DNA of 64,000 bases, taken from NCBI RefSeq assembly GCF_009498275.1, contig NZ_CP045643.1:2480001-2544000 (forward strand), read 5' to 3'. The notes below the pieces were generated by a model. It was not told the DNA's origin. It saw nothing but the letters and a program-made list of their open reading frames with translations, and ran no database searches. Shown here one piece after another: positions 26,608 to 35,008 of the stretch; position 1 is the stretch's first letter; each line of letters starts with the position of its first letter. Position numbers and translations under genes: made by a program. This DNA is from Streptomyces fagopyri (GTDB taxonomy: Bacteria; Actinomycetota; Actinomycetes; Streptomycetales; Streptomycetaceae).

Positions 26608-26840
26608 GGACACGGCTCCTTCGGGCGGGTCGTGCGGGTCCGGCCGTCCCGGCGGCCCTCGTCATGGTCGTGAAGGCGGCGGACACCGTCAAGACACCGT
26701 GCACGCGGCCCCGACCTGTGCGAATGCGAGACTGGCGACGGATGGCGTGAACGCGACGCCGTGCGCGAGGGCCCCGTGCGGACCGCGCCGCGCGGACGCG
26801 GGGACCGCGCGGGCACCGCGCGAGGAGACGGAGGCGACGG

Positions 26841-27704
26841 ATGGACGAGGCACGGGCGCGGGACGTACTGGCCGCGGCGGGCGTGCTGCCGGGGCCGGCC
26901 GGGGAGGCCGGCCTCCTCGCCCTGGGCGAGAACGCGGTGTTCGCCGCCGGTGACCTGGTGGTCAAGGTCGGCCGGGACGCCGAACTCCTCGACCGTGCCC
27001 GGCGGGAGCTGGCCATCGCGGCCTGGCTCGCCGACGCGGACGTCCCCGCGGTACGGGCGGCCGAGGCCGAGGCGCTGCTGGTGGACGGTCATCCGGTGAC
27101 GGTGTGGCACCGGTTGGCGGCGCCCGTGCGCCCCGCCGAGCCGCGCGATCTGGCCGAACTGCTCCGGGTGGTGCACGCACTGCCCTCGCCCCCCTTCTCC
27201 CTGCCGCCCCGCGAGCTGCTGGGCGGTGTGGAGCGCTGGCTGCGTCTCGCCGGCGACGCGATCGACCCCGGGGACGCGGCATTTCTGCGCGCCCGGCGCG
27301 ACGGCTTCGCGTCCGCCGCCGCCGCGCTCACACCGCACCTGCCCCCGGGCCCGATCCACGGTGACGCGCTGCCGCGCAACGTGCATGTCGGTCCCGACGG
27401 CCCGGTCCTGGTCGACCTGGAGACCTTCTCCGCCGATCTGCGCGAGCACGATCTGGTGGTCATGGCGCTCTCCCGGGACCGCTACGGGCTGCCCGCCGAC
27501 GCCTACGACTCCTTCACCCGCGTTTACGGCTGGGACGTGCGCGCGTGGGAGGGCTGTTCCGTGCTGCGGGGTGCGCGGGAGACCGCGAGCTGTGCGTGGG
27601 TGGCCCAGCACGCCCCGGCCAGTCCCAAGGCGCTGGCCGAGTTCGAACGCCGGGTGGCGTCGCTGCGGGACGGGGACGAGTCGGTGCGCTGGTACCCGTT
27701 CTGA
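26841..27704 (+). CDS. APH-family phosphotransferase
   Basis: Protein of 287 residues with the aminoglycoside/choline kinase fold. The catalytic loop is PIHGDALPRNVHV (HGD-x4-N) and the metal-binding Asp is in VLVDLETFS, so an active ATP-dependent kinase is likely. The N-terminal lobe shows VFAAGDLVVKVGR with the ATP-binding Lys. The ATG at 26841 has GAGGAGACGGAGG upstream. Family members phosphorylate aminoglycosides, homoserine, choline or other small hydroxyl compounds; nothing nearby indicates which. It is a single gene. Confidence 0.85.
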   Translation: MDEARARDVLAAAGVLPGPAGEAGLLALGENAVFAAGDLVVKVGRDAELLDRARRELAIAAWLADADVPAVRAAEAEALLVDGHPVTVWHRLAAPVRPAEPRDLAELLRVVHALPSPPFSLPPRELLGGVERWLRLAGDAIDPGDAAFLRARRDGFASAAAALTPHLPPGPIHGDALPRNVHVGPDGPVLVDLETFSADLREHDLVVMALSRDRYGLPADAYDSFTRVYGWDVRAWEGCSVLRGARETASCAWVAQHAPASPKALAEFERRVASLRDGDESVRWYPF

Positions 27705-28017
27705 CACCCCGGATCTTCCTGGCGGCCCGCCGCGCCGTCCGATCCGGCACCGTGGGGAGCTTCACGGTCCCCCGTTCCGGGCTCCCGGGCCGTCCGGTTC
27801 GCCGTCGACGCCGAGCGCCGCGTCCCGGACCGCGCCCGCCGTCTCGGGGAAGGGGCCACCCGTCCTGACCGGCACGGGTCCCGCTCCGGCCGTCGCGCCA
27901 CGCCCGTTGCCGGGCCGGGGACCGCGAGTCTCGACTCGAGCCCGTCGCCCGCCGCGCGTCGCCCGCCCGAGCCGCTTCCCTGCCCGGGTACCGCGGATCC
28001 CTGGGGCCGGTCGGGGG
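27705..28017. other. Intergenic gap, no gene seen
   Basis: A convergent gap of 313 bp between the phosphotransferase and the exonuclease. It is strongly C-rich and biased, with no ORF that has convincing codon use, no clear long hairpin and no repeat array. Confidence 0.6.
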
Positions 28018-28740
28018 TCAGACCCGCTCGTCGGCCAGGTCCCGCAGCGGCCAGGTCCCGTCGACCACCGCGTCCGCGTCACCCTTGCGGCGCAGGAAGC
28101 TCTGGAAGTCCGCCGCCCACTCGGCGTACCACTCGATCTGGCGGCGGTGCAGCTCCGCCGGGCCGAGAGCCGCGACCTTCGGGTGGCGGCCGGCTATCGC
28201 CCCGGCGAGCCGGGCCGCGGCGAGGGCGTCGGCCGAGGCGTCGTGGGCCGCGCGCAGCTCCACCCCGTACTCCGTGCACACCGCTTCGAGGTTGCGTTTG
28301 CCGCGGCGGTAGCGGTCGACGGACCGGTCGATCGTGTACGGGTCGATGACCGGGGCGGGGTCGCTCCCGCCGAGCCGCTCGCGCAGCGAGGGCAGTCCGT
28401 GCCTGCGCAGCTCGGCGGAGAGCAGGGTCAGATCGAACGCGGCGTTGTACGCGACCACCGGGACGCCCGTCTTCCAGTACCCGACGAGGACCTCCGCGAT
28501 CGCGTCCGCGACCTGGTCGGCGGGGCGGCCCTCCGCGGCGGCACGCTCGTTCGAGATCCCGTGCACCGCGACCGCGTCGGCCGGGATCCGCACGCCCGGA
28601 TCGGCCAGCCATTCCCGGCGCCCCAGCGGTTCTCCGCCTCTGACCTCGATCACGGCGCCCGTGACGATGCGCGCCTCGCGCGGATCGGTCCCGGTCGTCT
28701 CCAGGTCGAAGCCGATCAGCAGCTCCTGGTGCCAGCCCAT
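28018..28740 (-). CDS. DnaQ-like 3'-5' exonuclease
   Basis: Protein of 240 residues of the DEDDh exonuclease superfamily. The acidic residues that bind the two metals are visible: DLETTG near residue 12 (Exo I), YNAAFDLTLL (Exo II), and HDASADALAAARL with the catalytic His and last Asp (Exo III). It resembles the epsilon proofreading subunit of DNA polymerase III but is a separate small protein, as several are in Streptomyces; a role in DNA repair or RNA trimming is also possible. The ATG at 28740 is preceded by a G-rich site and gives the usual N-terminus; an upstream in-frame GTG would only add a non-conserved head. Confidence 0.9.
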   Translation of the reverse strand: MGWHQELLIGFDLETTGTDPREARIVTGAVIEVRGGEPLGRREWLADPGVRIPADAVAVHGISNERAAAEGRPADQVADAIAEVLVGYWKTGVPVVAYNAAFDLTLLSAELRRHGLPSLRERLGGSDPAPVIDPYTIDRSVDRYRRGKRNLEAVCTEYGVELRAAHDASADALAAARLAGAIAGRHPKVAALGPAELHRRQIEWYAEWAADFQSFLRRKGDADAVVDGTWPLRDLADERV

Positions 28741-28845
28741 CGGCGGCCCCCCTTCTTCGTGGTGCTTTCCCCCAGTGGTCTCCACGATCGCACGAGCCAC
28801 TGACAACCCGAGGACCGCGTTCCGCTTCCGGGGAGGAGCGACACT

Positions 28846-30084
28846 TCAGGACACCGGCCGCGAATCGGCCCAGGCCACCTCGAACTCCTCGCGGTATGTC
28901 GGGAAGAGCCCCTCTTCGCCGATCTCGTCCGGTTTGACCACCCGGCTGCCGCCGCGCAGCACCAGCACCGGCGCCTCCATGCCACGCGCGCGACGCAGAT
29001 ACGACTGCACGACGGCCACGCCGTCCGAGCCGTCGCCGTCGACGAGATAGGCCGTGAAGCGCGGTGTCTCGTCGTACACCTGGATCTCGAACGCGCCCGG
29101 GTCCCGCAGCCGGGCCCGGACTCTCCGCATGTGCAGGATGTTCATCTCGACGGCCCGGCTCAGCTCACCCCGCTTGATGGCGAGTTCGCGCTCGCGGCGC
29201 TTGACCGCGCTGGAGGCCGGGTTGAGGAACAGCAGCCTGACCCGGCAGCCGGACTCGGCGAGCCGCACCAGCCGCCGCCCGGAGAAGTTCTGCACCAGCA
29301 GGTTCAGGCCGATGCCGATGGCGTCGAGGCGGCGGGCTCCACCGAAGAGGTCCTCCGCGGGGAACTGCCGCAGCAGCCTCACCCGGTCGGAGTGGACCCC
29401 GACCACGTCCGCGTACCGGTCGCCGACCAGGTCCTCGACGGCGTCGACGGGCAGCCTCCGCGCGGAGGGGGTGTCGCTGCCGGCACCGAGTATCCCCAGG
29501 AGCTTTCCGGCGGCCCGCTCGGCCTGGCCCAGCACCGCCTCGGACAGGGCCCGGTTGCGCGAGACCACGTTCCGGGTGACTTCCAGCTCGTCCAGGGCGA
29601 GTTCGACGTCCCGGCGCTCGTCGAAGTAGGGCTCGAAGCACGGCCAGTGCTGCACCATCAGCTCGCGCAGCTGCGGCAGGGTCAGGAAGCTCAGCACGTT
29701 GTCGTCGGCGGGGTCGAGCAGGTAGCCCTTGCGCCGGCTGACCTCGCGCACGGCGACCGCGCGCTGCACCCACTCCTGTCCGGCGGGGCCCGCCGCCGCG
29801 ACCACCCAGTCGTCGCCGTGGACGGGCTCGTAGATGGGGCGCAGAACAGCGGCCACGACCGCGCGCAGCCGCTGTTCGACCAGGTTCAGCCAGATGTAGG
29901 CGCGCCCGGCCCGCTGGGCGCGCGTACGCACCTCGCGCCAGGCGTCGGCGCCCCAGTCCAGTTCCGGTCCGATGGATCCCATCTCCATCGGCCGCGCCAG
30001 GGACACCGCGCCGGGTGGGACATCTGTGGAGTTCCCCTCGTGACCCTCGTCACCAGGAGGCAACTCCAGCCCTCCCGAGCCCAC
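28846..30084 (-). CDS. SAV2148 family HEPN-domain protein
   Basis: Protein of 412 residues that I recognise as the SAV2148 family, conserved across Streptomyces. Diagnostic stretches are WREVRTRAQRAGRAYIWLN, YEPVHGDDWVVAAAGPAGQ and RELMVQHWPCFEPYF. The middle is helical and described as a HEPN domain, often linked to RNA cleavage or nucleotide binding; the C-terminal part (GCRVRLLFLNPASSAVKRRE, VLVLRGGSRVVKP) looks like a separate alpha/beta domain. The GTG at 30084 is chosen because it gives the familiar N-terminus and has AAGG about 9 bp upstream; a TTG at 30138 would add 18 residues. Function is unknown. Confidence 0.82.
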   Translation of the reverse strand: MGSGGLELPPGDEGHEGNSTDVPPGAVSLARPMEMGSIGPELDWGADAWREVRTRAQRAGRAYIWLNLVEQRLRAVVAAVLRPIYEPVHGDDWVVAAAGPAGQEWVQRAVAVREVSRRKGYLLDPADDNVLSFLTLPQLRELMVQHWPCFEPYFDERRDVELALDELEVTRNVVSRNRALSEAVLGQAERAAGKLLGILGAGSDTPSARRLPVDAVEDLVGDRYADVVGVHSDRVRLLRQFPAEDLFGGARRLDAIGIGLNLLVQNFSGRRLVRLAESGCRVRLLFLNPASSAVKRRERELAIKRGELSRAVEMNILHMRRVRARLRDPGAFEIQVYDETPRFTAYLVDGDGSDGVAVVQSYLRRARGMEAPVLVLRGGSRVVKPDEIGEEGLFPTYREEFEVAWADSRPVS

Positions 30085-30198
30085 CCGCGCACCGCCTTCC
30101 GCTCCCCCGAGCTCTCCCGTGGGGCCAGCCCCACTCAACGATCAAGGAAGGGTACTCCGGGAGCGGCGGGCGGTGCAGCCCGATGGACAGGTCGTTTC

Positions 30199-31518
30199 TC
30201 AACTACCGTTTTCCACATGCCCGTTCTGGTCGGCCAGCTCCGGCGGAGTGAGCGGATTCATAGCTGTGACGTCGCGCGGAGCGATGGAGAAGCCCTGCCA
30301 GTGGACCGGCATGGGCTGCTGGTCCTCGTCGCGCGCGATGTGGTGGAAGCCCACGTTGACCCAGACGATGGGGTGAGTGAGGGTCTGCCCGTTGACGTAC
30401 TTGTCGACGGACCTGCCCGCACCCGCTCCGCAGTTGAGCAGGTTGTTGCTGGCGAACTGCTCGCACTTCTTGTACTCGGTGAAGTACAGGTCGTGCTTGG
30501 TGAAGCTGCGGCCGAGGTACTTGGTGGTGGCCCCGGGGACGATCTCGTAGGAGCGGGCGTGGTTGTCCTTGTTCTTGCCGGTGGCGCTGACCACGCGCCA
30601 CCAGCGCATGTTCTTCGCGTCCCCCGCGAGTTCCTTGGTGATCTTGGTGCGGGTGGTCTTGTTGGTCGGGCCCTCGTTGCCGTTGCGGGGCGGGCTGACC
30701 ACCGAGTCGTACTGCTCGATCTTGCTCTTGGAGGAGCCGTCCAGGCCGAAGTCGAGCCGCCAGAAGACGTTGTGGCTGTGGCTGGTGGCGTACGCCCTCG
30801 CACCGTTGCCGATGGGCCAGCCGCGGCCGTCGCCCGCGTCGTAGTCGCCGGGCGAGAGGCTGCCGGTGGCGCCGATGTTCATGCTGACGGCGCCGTCGTC
30901 CTGGAAGCGCCACTCGGTGATGTACTCGTACCAGCCGACCTTGTTGACGGTGTAGATCAACAGGTCCTTGCCCTGGGTCTGGTAGACCTTGTTCCCCGTG
31001 TCGGCCTCCATGCGGTAGGCGTGACCACGCGAACGGGTCGTGGTGCACAGGCCGTTGACGTTCGGGTGCTGCGGGTCCCAGGCATTGGGGATCTTCACCG
31101 TCTTGATGGTGCCGCCGGGGCACTCGCCCGGCGCCATCTTCATCAGGCCCTGGCCGAAGCCGGCACCCGTCAGGTCGTCGTACTCGGCCTTGCCGTCGTC
31201 GTAGGGGACGTGGATCTGGCCGAGCTTGGCGCTGGTGAGGACCTTGATCGGCTGGGCCTCGCCCTTGGGCTGGTACGAGATGTTCTCCAGGACGAGCCCG
31301 GCCTCGCTCTCGTAGTGCCAGCACATGCGCCAGGTGGTGCCGGTGGAGAGCTTCTGCTCGATCTTGTAGGCCGTGCTGCAACTGGCCGCTGCCGCCGGGG
31401 CGGACTTCTGCTGGGCGACGGCCGGACCCGCGGCCGTCGTGGCGCCGACGGCCAGCGCGGCCACCGACAGGCCCACCGCCGCCCGGCTGCGGGCACGGCT
31501 GTTTCTGTTCACGCGCAT
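30199..31518 (-). CDS. Copper amine oxidase catalytic-domain protein, secreted
   Basis: Protein of 439 residues with an export signal (two Arg-rich runs, then AAVGLSVAALAVGATTAA, cleavage near AVA). The mature part matches the C-terminal catalytic domain of copper amine oxidases: VGWYEYITEWRFQDDG (194-209) lies where the cofactor tyrosine sits, followed by ATGSLSP; HSH (His247, His249) before NVFWRLDFGLDG gives two copper ligands; FHHIARDEDQQPMPVHW gives the third. The usual N-Y-D/E around the cofactor tyrosine is W-Y-E here, and the DxGExG segment holding the catalytic Asp is altered (EYDDLTGAGFGQG). The N-terminal domains are missing but appear to be encoded by the gene just upstream. Oxidase activity is therefore uncertain. 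Confidence 0.75.
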   Translation of the reverse strand: MRVNRNSRARSRAAVGLSVAALAVGATTAAGPAVAQQKSAPAAAASCSTAYKIEQKLSTGTTWRMCWHYESEAGLVLENISYQPKGEAQPIKVLTSAKLGQIHVPYDDGKAEYDDLTGAGFGQGLMKMAPGECPGGTIKTVKIPNAWDPQHPNVNGLCTTTRSRGHAYRMEADTGNKVYQTQGKDLLIYTVNKVGWYEYITEWRFQDDGAVSMNIGATGSLSPGDYDAGDGRGWPIGNGARAYATSHSHNVFWRLDFGLDGSSKSKIEQYDSVVSPPRNGNEGPTNKTTRTKITKELAGDAKNMRWWRVVSATGKNKDNHARSYEIVPGATTKYLGRSFTKHDLYFTEYKKCEQFASNNLLNCGAGAGRSVDKYVNGQTLTHPIVWVNVGFHHIARDEDQQPMPVHWQGFSIAPRDVTAMNPLTPPELADQNGHVENGS

Positions 31519-31611
31519 GACGAAGGGACTCCTCGCGAGAGCATGCGGAAGAAGGGAGTTGGAGAGGATGACGGTGGACGCGGCGCCGCTTCGCAGAGGC
31601 GGACGCGGGCG

Positions 31612-32433
31612 TCAGCCGAGTTTGCCGACCTTGCGGGCGCTCAGATCGATCACCAGGTCACGGCTGTCGATCCAGGACCCGTTCCTGACCTTCGGGAAGA
31701 GCCTCACGCAGCGGTGCTCGCCGCACTTCGCGAGGAGGCCGGGCTGGGCGCCCGGGGTCGCCCGGTAGACCATGCTGTTCAGCGTGAGCTGGTCGGGCGA
31801 GGTGAGTTCCTTGCCGGTGGCGTCCTTGTAGTCGGCCCGCAGGCCCGCGCCGAGCGGGTCGGCGATGAGCAGTTCGGCCGCCTCGGTCATCTCGTCGCGG
31901 CCCAGTGGCGGCTGGACCCCGTGCTGGGTGTCCGTCCGCTCCACCTTCCCGGTGTCGAGGTTGACGGTCCGGGTGACGAGCGTGTCGTTGCGGTAGTCGT
32001 AGAACGTGACGTCCGCGCGGCGCGGTGCCCCGGGGTCGTCGAGTTCGTTCTCCTCCGGCTCGGCGAGGTCGACACCGATGCGCTGCGGGCCCCGGCCCCC
32101 CTCGACGTTCTCACTGGAACCGAACAACTGCCGGTTCACCGCGATCCGTTCGACGCGGGCGGTCTCGTCGTCGGTCAGCGGGTCACGGCCGGTGCCCTTG
32201 TCGCCCTGCGCCGGGGCCCGCTCGACGACGCCGGGCCGCACGGCCGACTGCCCTTGTCCCTGTTCCTGCCCCGATCCCGCCTGCCCGGGGGCGGCTCCGG
32301 CCGAGCCCCGGCCCGGTTCTTCGGCCCCCGCCGAGCCCGGCAGGGTGATCCCGACCATCACGGCCGTCCCGGCCACCGCGATGGCCGCACCGGCCACCAC
32401 TTTTCCCAGATGGCGGTGCACTATCTTGCGCAC
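31612..32433 (-). CDS. Secreted protein like the copper amine oxidase N-terminal region
   Basis: Protein of 273 residues with a signal peptide (VVAGAAIAVAGTAVMVGITL, cleavage near AGA) and a Gly/Gln/Pro linker. The rest resembles the N2/N3 region of copper amine oxidases: DPLTDDETARVERIAV, then RRADVTFYDYRNDTLVTRTVNLDTGKVERTD (in part), GVQPPLGRDEMTEAAELLIADP. That region normally precedes the catalytic domain in one chain. Here it is a separate gene 93 bp upstream of the catalytic-domain gene on the same strand, each with its own export signal. The GTG at 32433 follows GGGGGA. No catalytic role is expected for this part alone; it may dimerise with or cover the partner. Confidence 0.65.
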   Translation of the reverse strand: MRKIVHRHLGKVVAGAAIAVAGTAVMVGITLPGSAGAEEPGRGSAGAAPGQAGSGQEQGQGQSAVRPGVVERAPAQGDKGTGRDPLTDDETARVERIAVNRQLFGSSENVEGGRGPQRIGVDLAEPEENELDDPGAPRRADVTFYDYRNDTLVTRTVNLDTGKVERTDTQHGVQPPLGRDEMTEAAELLIADPLGAGLRADYKDATGKELTSPDQLTLNSMVYRATPGAQPGLLAKCGEHRCVRLFPKVRNGSWIDSRDLVIDLSARKVGKLG

Positions 32434-32486
32434 ATTTCCCCCTACTCCCCCTGTTTCTCTAGGAGCGTCTTGAGTACCTCTGGTTC

Positions 32487-32503
32487 GGCATACGACGTAT
32501 GCC
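32487..32503. promoter_or_regulatory. 17-bp palindrome between divergent genes
   Basis: GGCATAC-GAC-GTATGCC has perfect 7-bp arms. It is placed between the divergent starts at 32433 (minus) and 32612 (plus), about 55 and 110 bp away. It is a good operator candidate for either the split amine oxidase pair or glgX. Confidence 0.5.
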
Positions 32504-32611
32504 TGGTCAGCGGGTAAGAGGGACGTAAGTCATAGGAGGTTCCATCACTTTCGGGGAGACTCGCTTCGGAGTCGCCCCCCGGGGCGCGGCACTACTGGGA
32601 GAGTCGTATCC

Positions 32612-34729
32612 ATGCAGGTCTGGCCTGGTGAGGCATATCCACTCGGTGCCACGTACGACGGCGCCGGTACCAATTTCGCGGTCTTCTCGGAGGCCGCCGA
32701 CCGGATCGAGCTGTGTCTTCTGCACGACGACGGCTCGGAGACGGCGGTGGAACTGCGCGAGAGCGACGCGTTCGTACGGCACGCGTACCTGCCCGGGATC
32801 ATGCCCGGACAGCGGTACGGGTTCCGGGTGCACGGGCCGTACGCGCCCGAGCGCGGACAGCGCGTCAACTCCGCCAAGCTGCTGCTCGATCCGTACGCGC
32901 GTGCGATAAGTGGCTCGATCACCTGGGGCGAGGAGGTGTACGGCTACCCCTTCGGGTCCCCCGACAAGCGCAACGACCTGGACTCGGCGCCGCACACCAT
33001 GACGTCGGTCGTGGTCAACCCGTACTTCGACTGGGGTGACGACCGGCGCCCGCGCACCGAGTACCACCACACCGTCATCTACGAGGCCCATGTGAAAGGC
33101 CTCACGATGCAGCATCCGGCACTGCCCGACGAACTGCGCGGCACGTACGCGGCACTCGCGCACCCCGCGATCATCGAGCACCTGACGGAACTGGGCGTGA
33201 CGGCACTGGAACTGATGCCGGTGCACCAGTTCGTGAACGACCACCGTCTGGTGGACATGGGGCTCAACAACTACTGGGGCTACAACACCATCGGCTTCTT
33301 CGCCCCGCACAACACGTACGCCTCCTGGGGCGATCGCGGCCAGCAGGTCCTGGAGTTCAAGTCCGCGGTCCGGGCGCTGCACGAGGCCGGGATCGAGGTC
33401 ATCCTGGACGTGGTCTACAACCACACGGCCGAGGGCAACCATCTCGGCCCGACGCTGTCCTTCAGGGGTCTCGACAACGCCTCGTACTACCGTCTGGCGG
33501 ACGATCCCCGCTACTACATGGACACCACGGGCACCGGCAACTCCCTCCTGATGCGCTCCCCGCACGTGCTCCAGCTCATCATGGACTCGCTGCGCTACTG
33601 GGTCACCGAGATGCACGTCGACGGCTTCCGCTTCGACCTCGCGGCGACGCTGGCCCGGCAGTTCCACGAGGTGGACCGGCTGTCGTCCTTCTTCGACCTG
33701 GTGCAGCAGGACCCGGTGGTCTCCCAGGTGAAGCTGATCGCCGAGCCCTGGGACGTCGGCGAGGGCGGCTACCAGGTGGGCAACTTCCCCCCGCTGTGGA
33801 CGGAGTGGAACGGCAAGTACCGCGACACCGTCCGTGACCTGTGGCGCGGGGAGCCGCGCACGCTCGCCGAGTTCGCCTCCCGGCTGACGGGGTCCTCGGA
33901 CCTCTACCAGGACGACGGCCGCCGTCCGCTCGCCTCCATCAACTTCGTCACCTGCCACGACGGGTTCACGCTCAACGACCTCGTCTCCTACAACAACAAG
34001 CGCAACCAGGCCAACGGAGAGGACAACCGCGACGGCGAGGGTCACAACCGCTCGTGGAACTGCGGGGTCGAGGGCGAGACCGACGACGAGGACGTGCTCG
34101 CCCTGCGGGCCCGTCAGAGGCGCAACATCATCGCGACGCTGATGCTCTCCCAGGGTGTGCCGATGCTCAGCCACGGCGACGAGTTCGCCCGCACCCAGGG
34201 CGGCAACAACAACGCGTACTGCCAGGACAGCGAGCTCGCGTGGGTGCCGTGGCCGCAGGACGGCGGCGAACTGCTCGACTTCACCCGCGCGATGGTGTGG
34301 CTGCGCCGGGACCACCCGGTCTTCCGGCGCCGCCGCTTCTTCCACGGCCGTCCGGTCCAGGGCACGCACGACGAACTGTCCGACATCGCGTGGTTCACCC
34401 CGGCGGGCGCCGAGATGACCCAGCAGGACTGGGGGGCGACGCAGACACACGCGCTGTCCGTCTTCCTCAACGGCAACGCGATCTCCGAACCGGGCCCGCG
34501 CGGGGAGCACATCGCCGACGACTCCTTCCTTCTCCTGTTCAACGCCTCGCCGAGGACGCTGGAGTTCGTGGTGCCCGTCGACCACGGACGGCAGTGGCAG
34601 GTGGTGGTCGACACCGCCCTCCCGGAGGGCCCCGTGCCGGGCACCGGCGCCAAGGTCCAGGCCGGGGACCGGCTGACCCTGATCGACCGGAGCCTGACGG
34701 TGCTGCAACGGCCCGCCCAGGACCTCTGA
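32612..34729 (+). CDS. glgX: Glycogen debranching enzyme GlgX/TreX
   Basis: Protein of 705 residues, a GH13 enzyme that cuts alpha-1,6 branches of glycogen. An N-terminal CBM48-like region (YPLGATYDGAGTNFAVFSEA) precedes the catalytic barrel. GH13 regions are visible: DVVYNHTAEG (region I), GFRFDLAATLAR with the nucleophile Asp (II), KLIAEPWDVGEGGYQVG with the acid Glu (III) and NFVTCHDGFTL (IV). The GlgX hallmark NNKRNQANGEDNRDGE follows. Full length and complete. With treY and treZ further on it completes the glycogen-to-trehalose route. The ATG at 32612 has GGGAGAG upstream. Confidence 0.96.
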   Translation: MQVWPGEAYPLGATYDGAGTNFAVFSEAADRIELCLLHDDGSETAVELRESDAFVRHAYLPGIMPGQRYGFRVHGPYAPERGQRVNSAKLLLDPYARAISGSITWGEEVYGYPFGSPDKRNDLDSAPHTMTSVVVNPYFDWGDDRRPRTEYHHTVIYEAHVKGLTMQHPALPDELRGTYAALAHPAIIEHLTELGVTALELMPVHQFVNDHRLVDMGLNNYWGYNTIGFFAPHNTYASWGDRGQQVLEFKSAVRALHEAGIEVILDVVYNHTAEGNHLGPTLSFRGLDNASYYRLADDPRYYMDTTGTGNSLLMRSPHVLQLIMDSLRYWVTEMHVDGFRFDLAATLARQFHEVDRLSSFFDLVQQDPVVSQVKLIAEPWDVGEGGYQVGNFPPLWTEWNGKYRDTVRDLWRGEPRTLAEFASRLTGSSDLYQDDGRRPLASINFVTCHDGFTLNDLVSYNNKRNQANGEDNRDGEGHNRSWNCGVEGETDDEDVLALRARQRRNIIATLMLSQGVPMLSHGDEFARTQGGNNNAYCQDSELAWVPWPQDGGELLDFTRAMVWLRRDHPVFRRRRFFHGRPVQGTHDELSDIAWFTPAGAEMTQQDWGATQTHALSVFLNGNAISEPGPRGEHIADDSFLLLFNASPRTLEFVVPVDHGRQWQVVVDTALPEGPVPGTGAKVQAGDRLTLIDRSLTVLQRPAQDL

Positions 34730-34760
34730 GGCTCCGCGGCGGATCGATGGATCAGCGGAT

Positions 34761-34792
34761 CGCCGGACGGCGGGGTGCCCCGCCGTCCGGCG
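34761..34792 (+). terminator. Terminator after glgX
   Basis: A perfect 15-bp stem, CGCCGGACGGCGGGG (34761-34775) with CCCCGCCGTCCGGCG (34778-34792), begins 32 bp after the glgX stop. The middle bases form a tight loop. It suggests glgX and treY are separate transcripts. Confidence 0.8.
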
Positions 34793-35008
34793 GAGCGGCC
34801 CGGCCGGGTCCGGAGACCGTCCCGGCTGCCGTCCGGCCGGTCCCGGCCGGACGGGGACCGACCGGGCGGCCCCCCGGCGGCTCCGGCGCGGCCACGGGGC
34901 ACGCGCCAGGGGCTTCCGTGTCCGGGGTTGTCCGGGGTCCGGTGCCGCGCGGACCCGTATGCGGGCGCCGATGTCACGAAACCGGGTGAGAGGGGTACGT
35001 AGGTTCCC

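Noticed and set aside
29131..32517. A 1128-codon plus-strand frame over the SAV2148-family and amine oxidase genes
   Set aside because: The minus-strand genes have signal peptides and conserved motifs; the plus frame has none.
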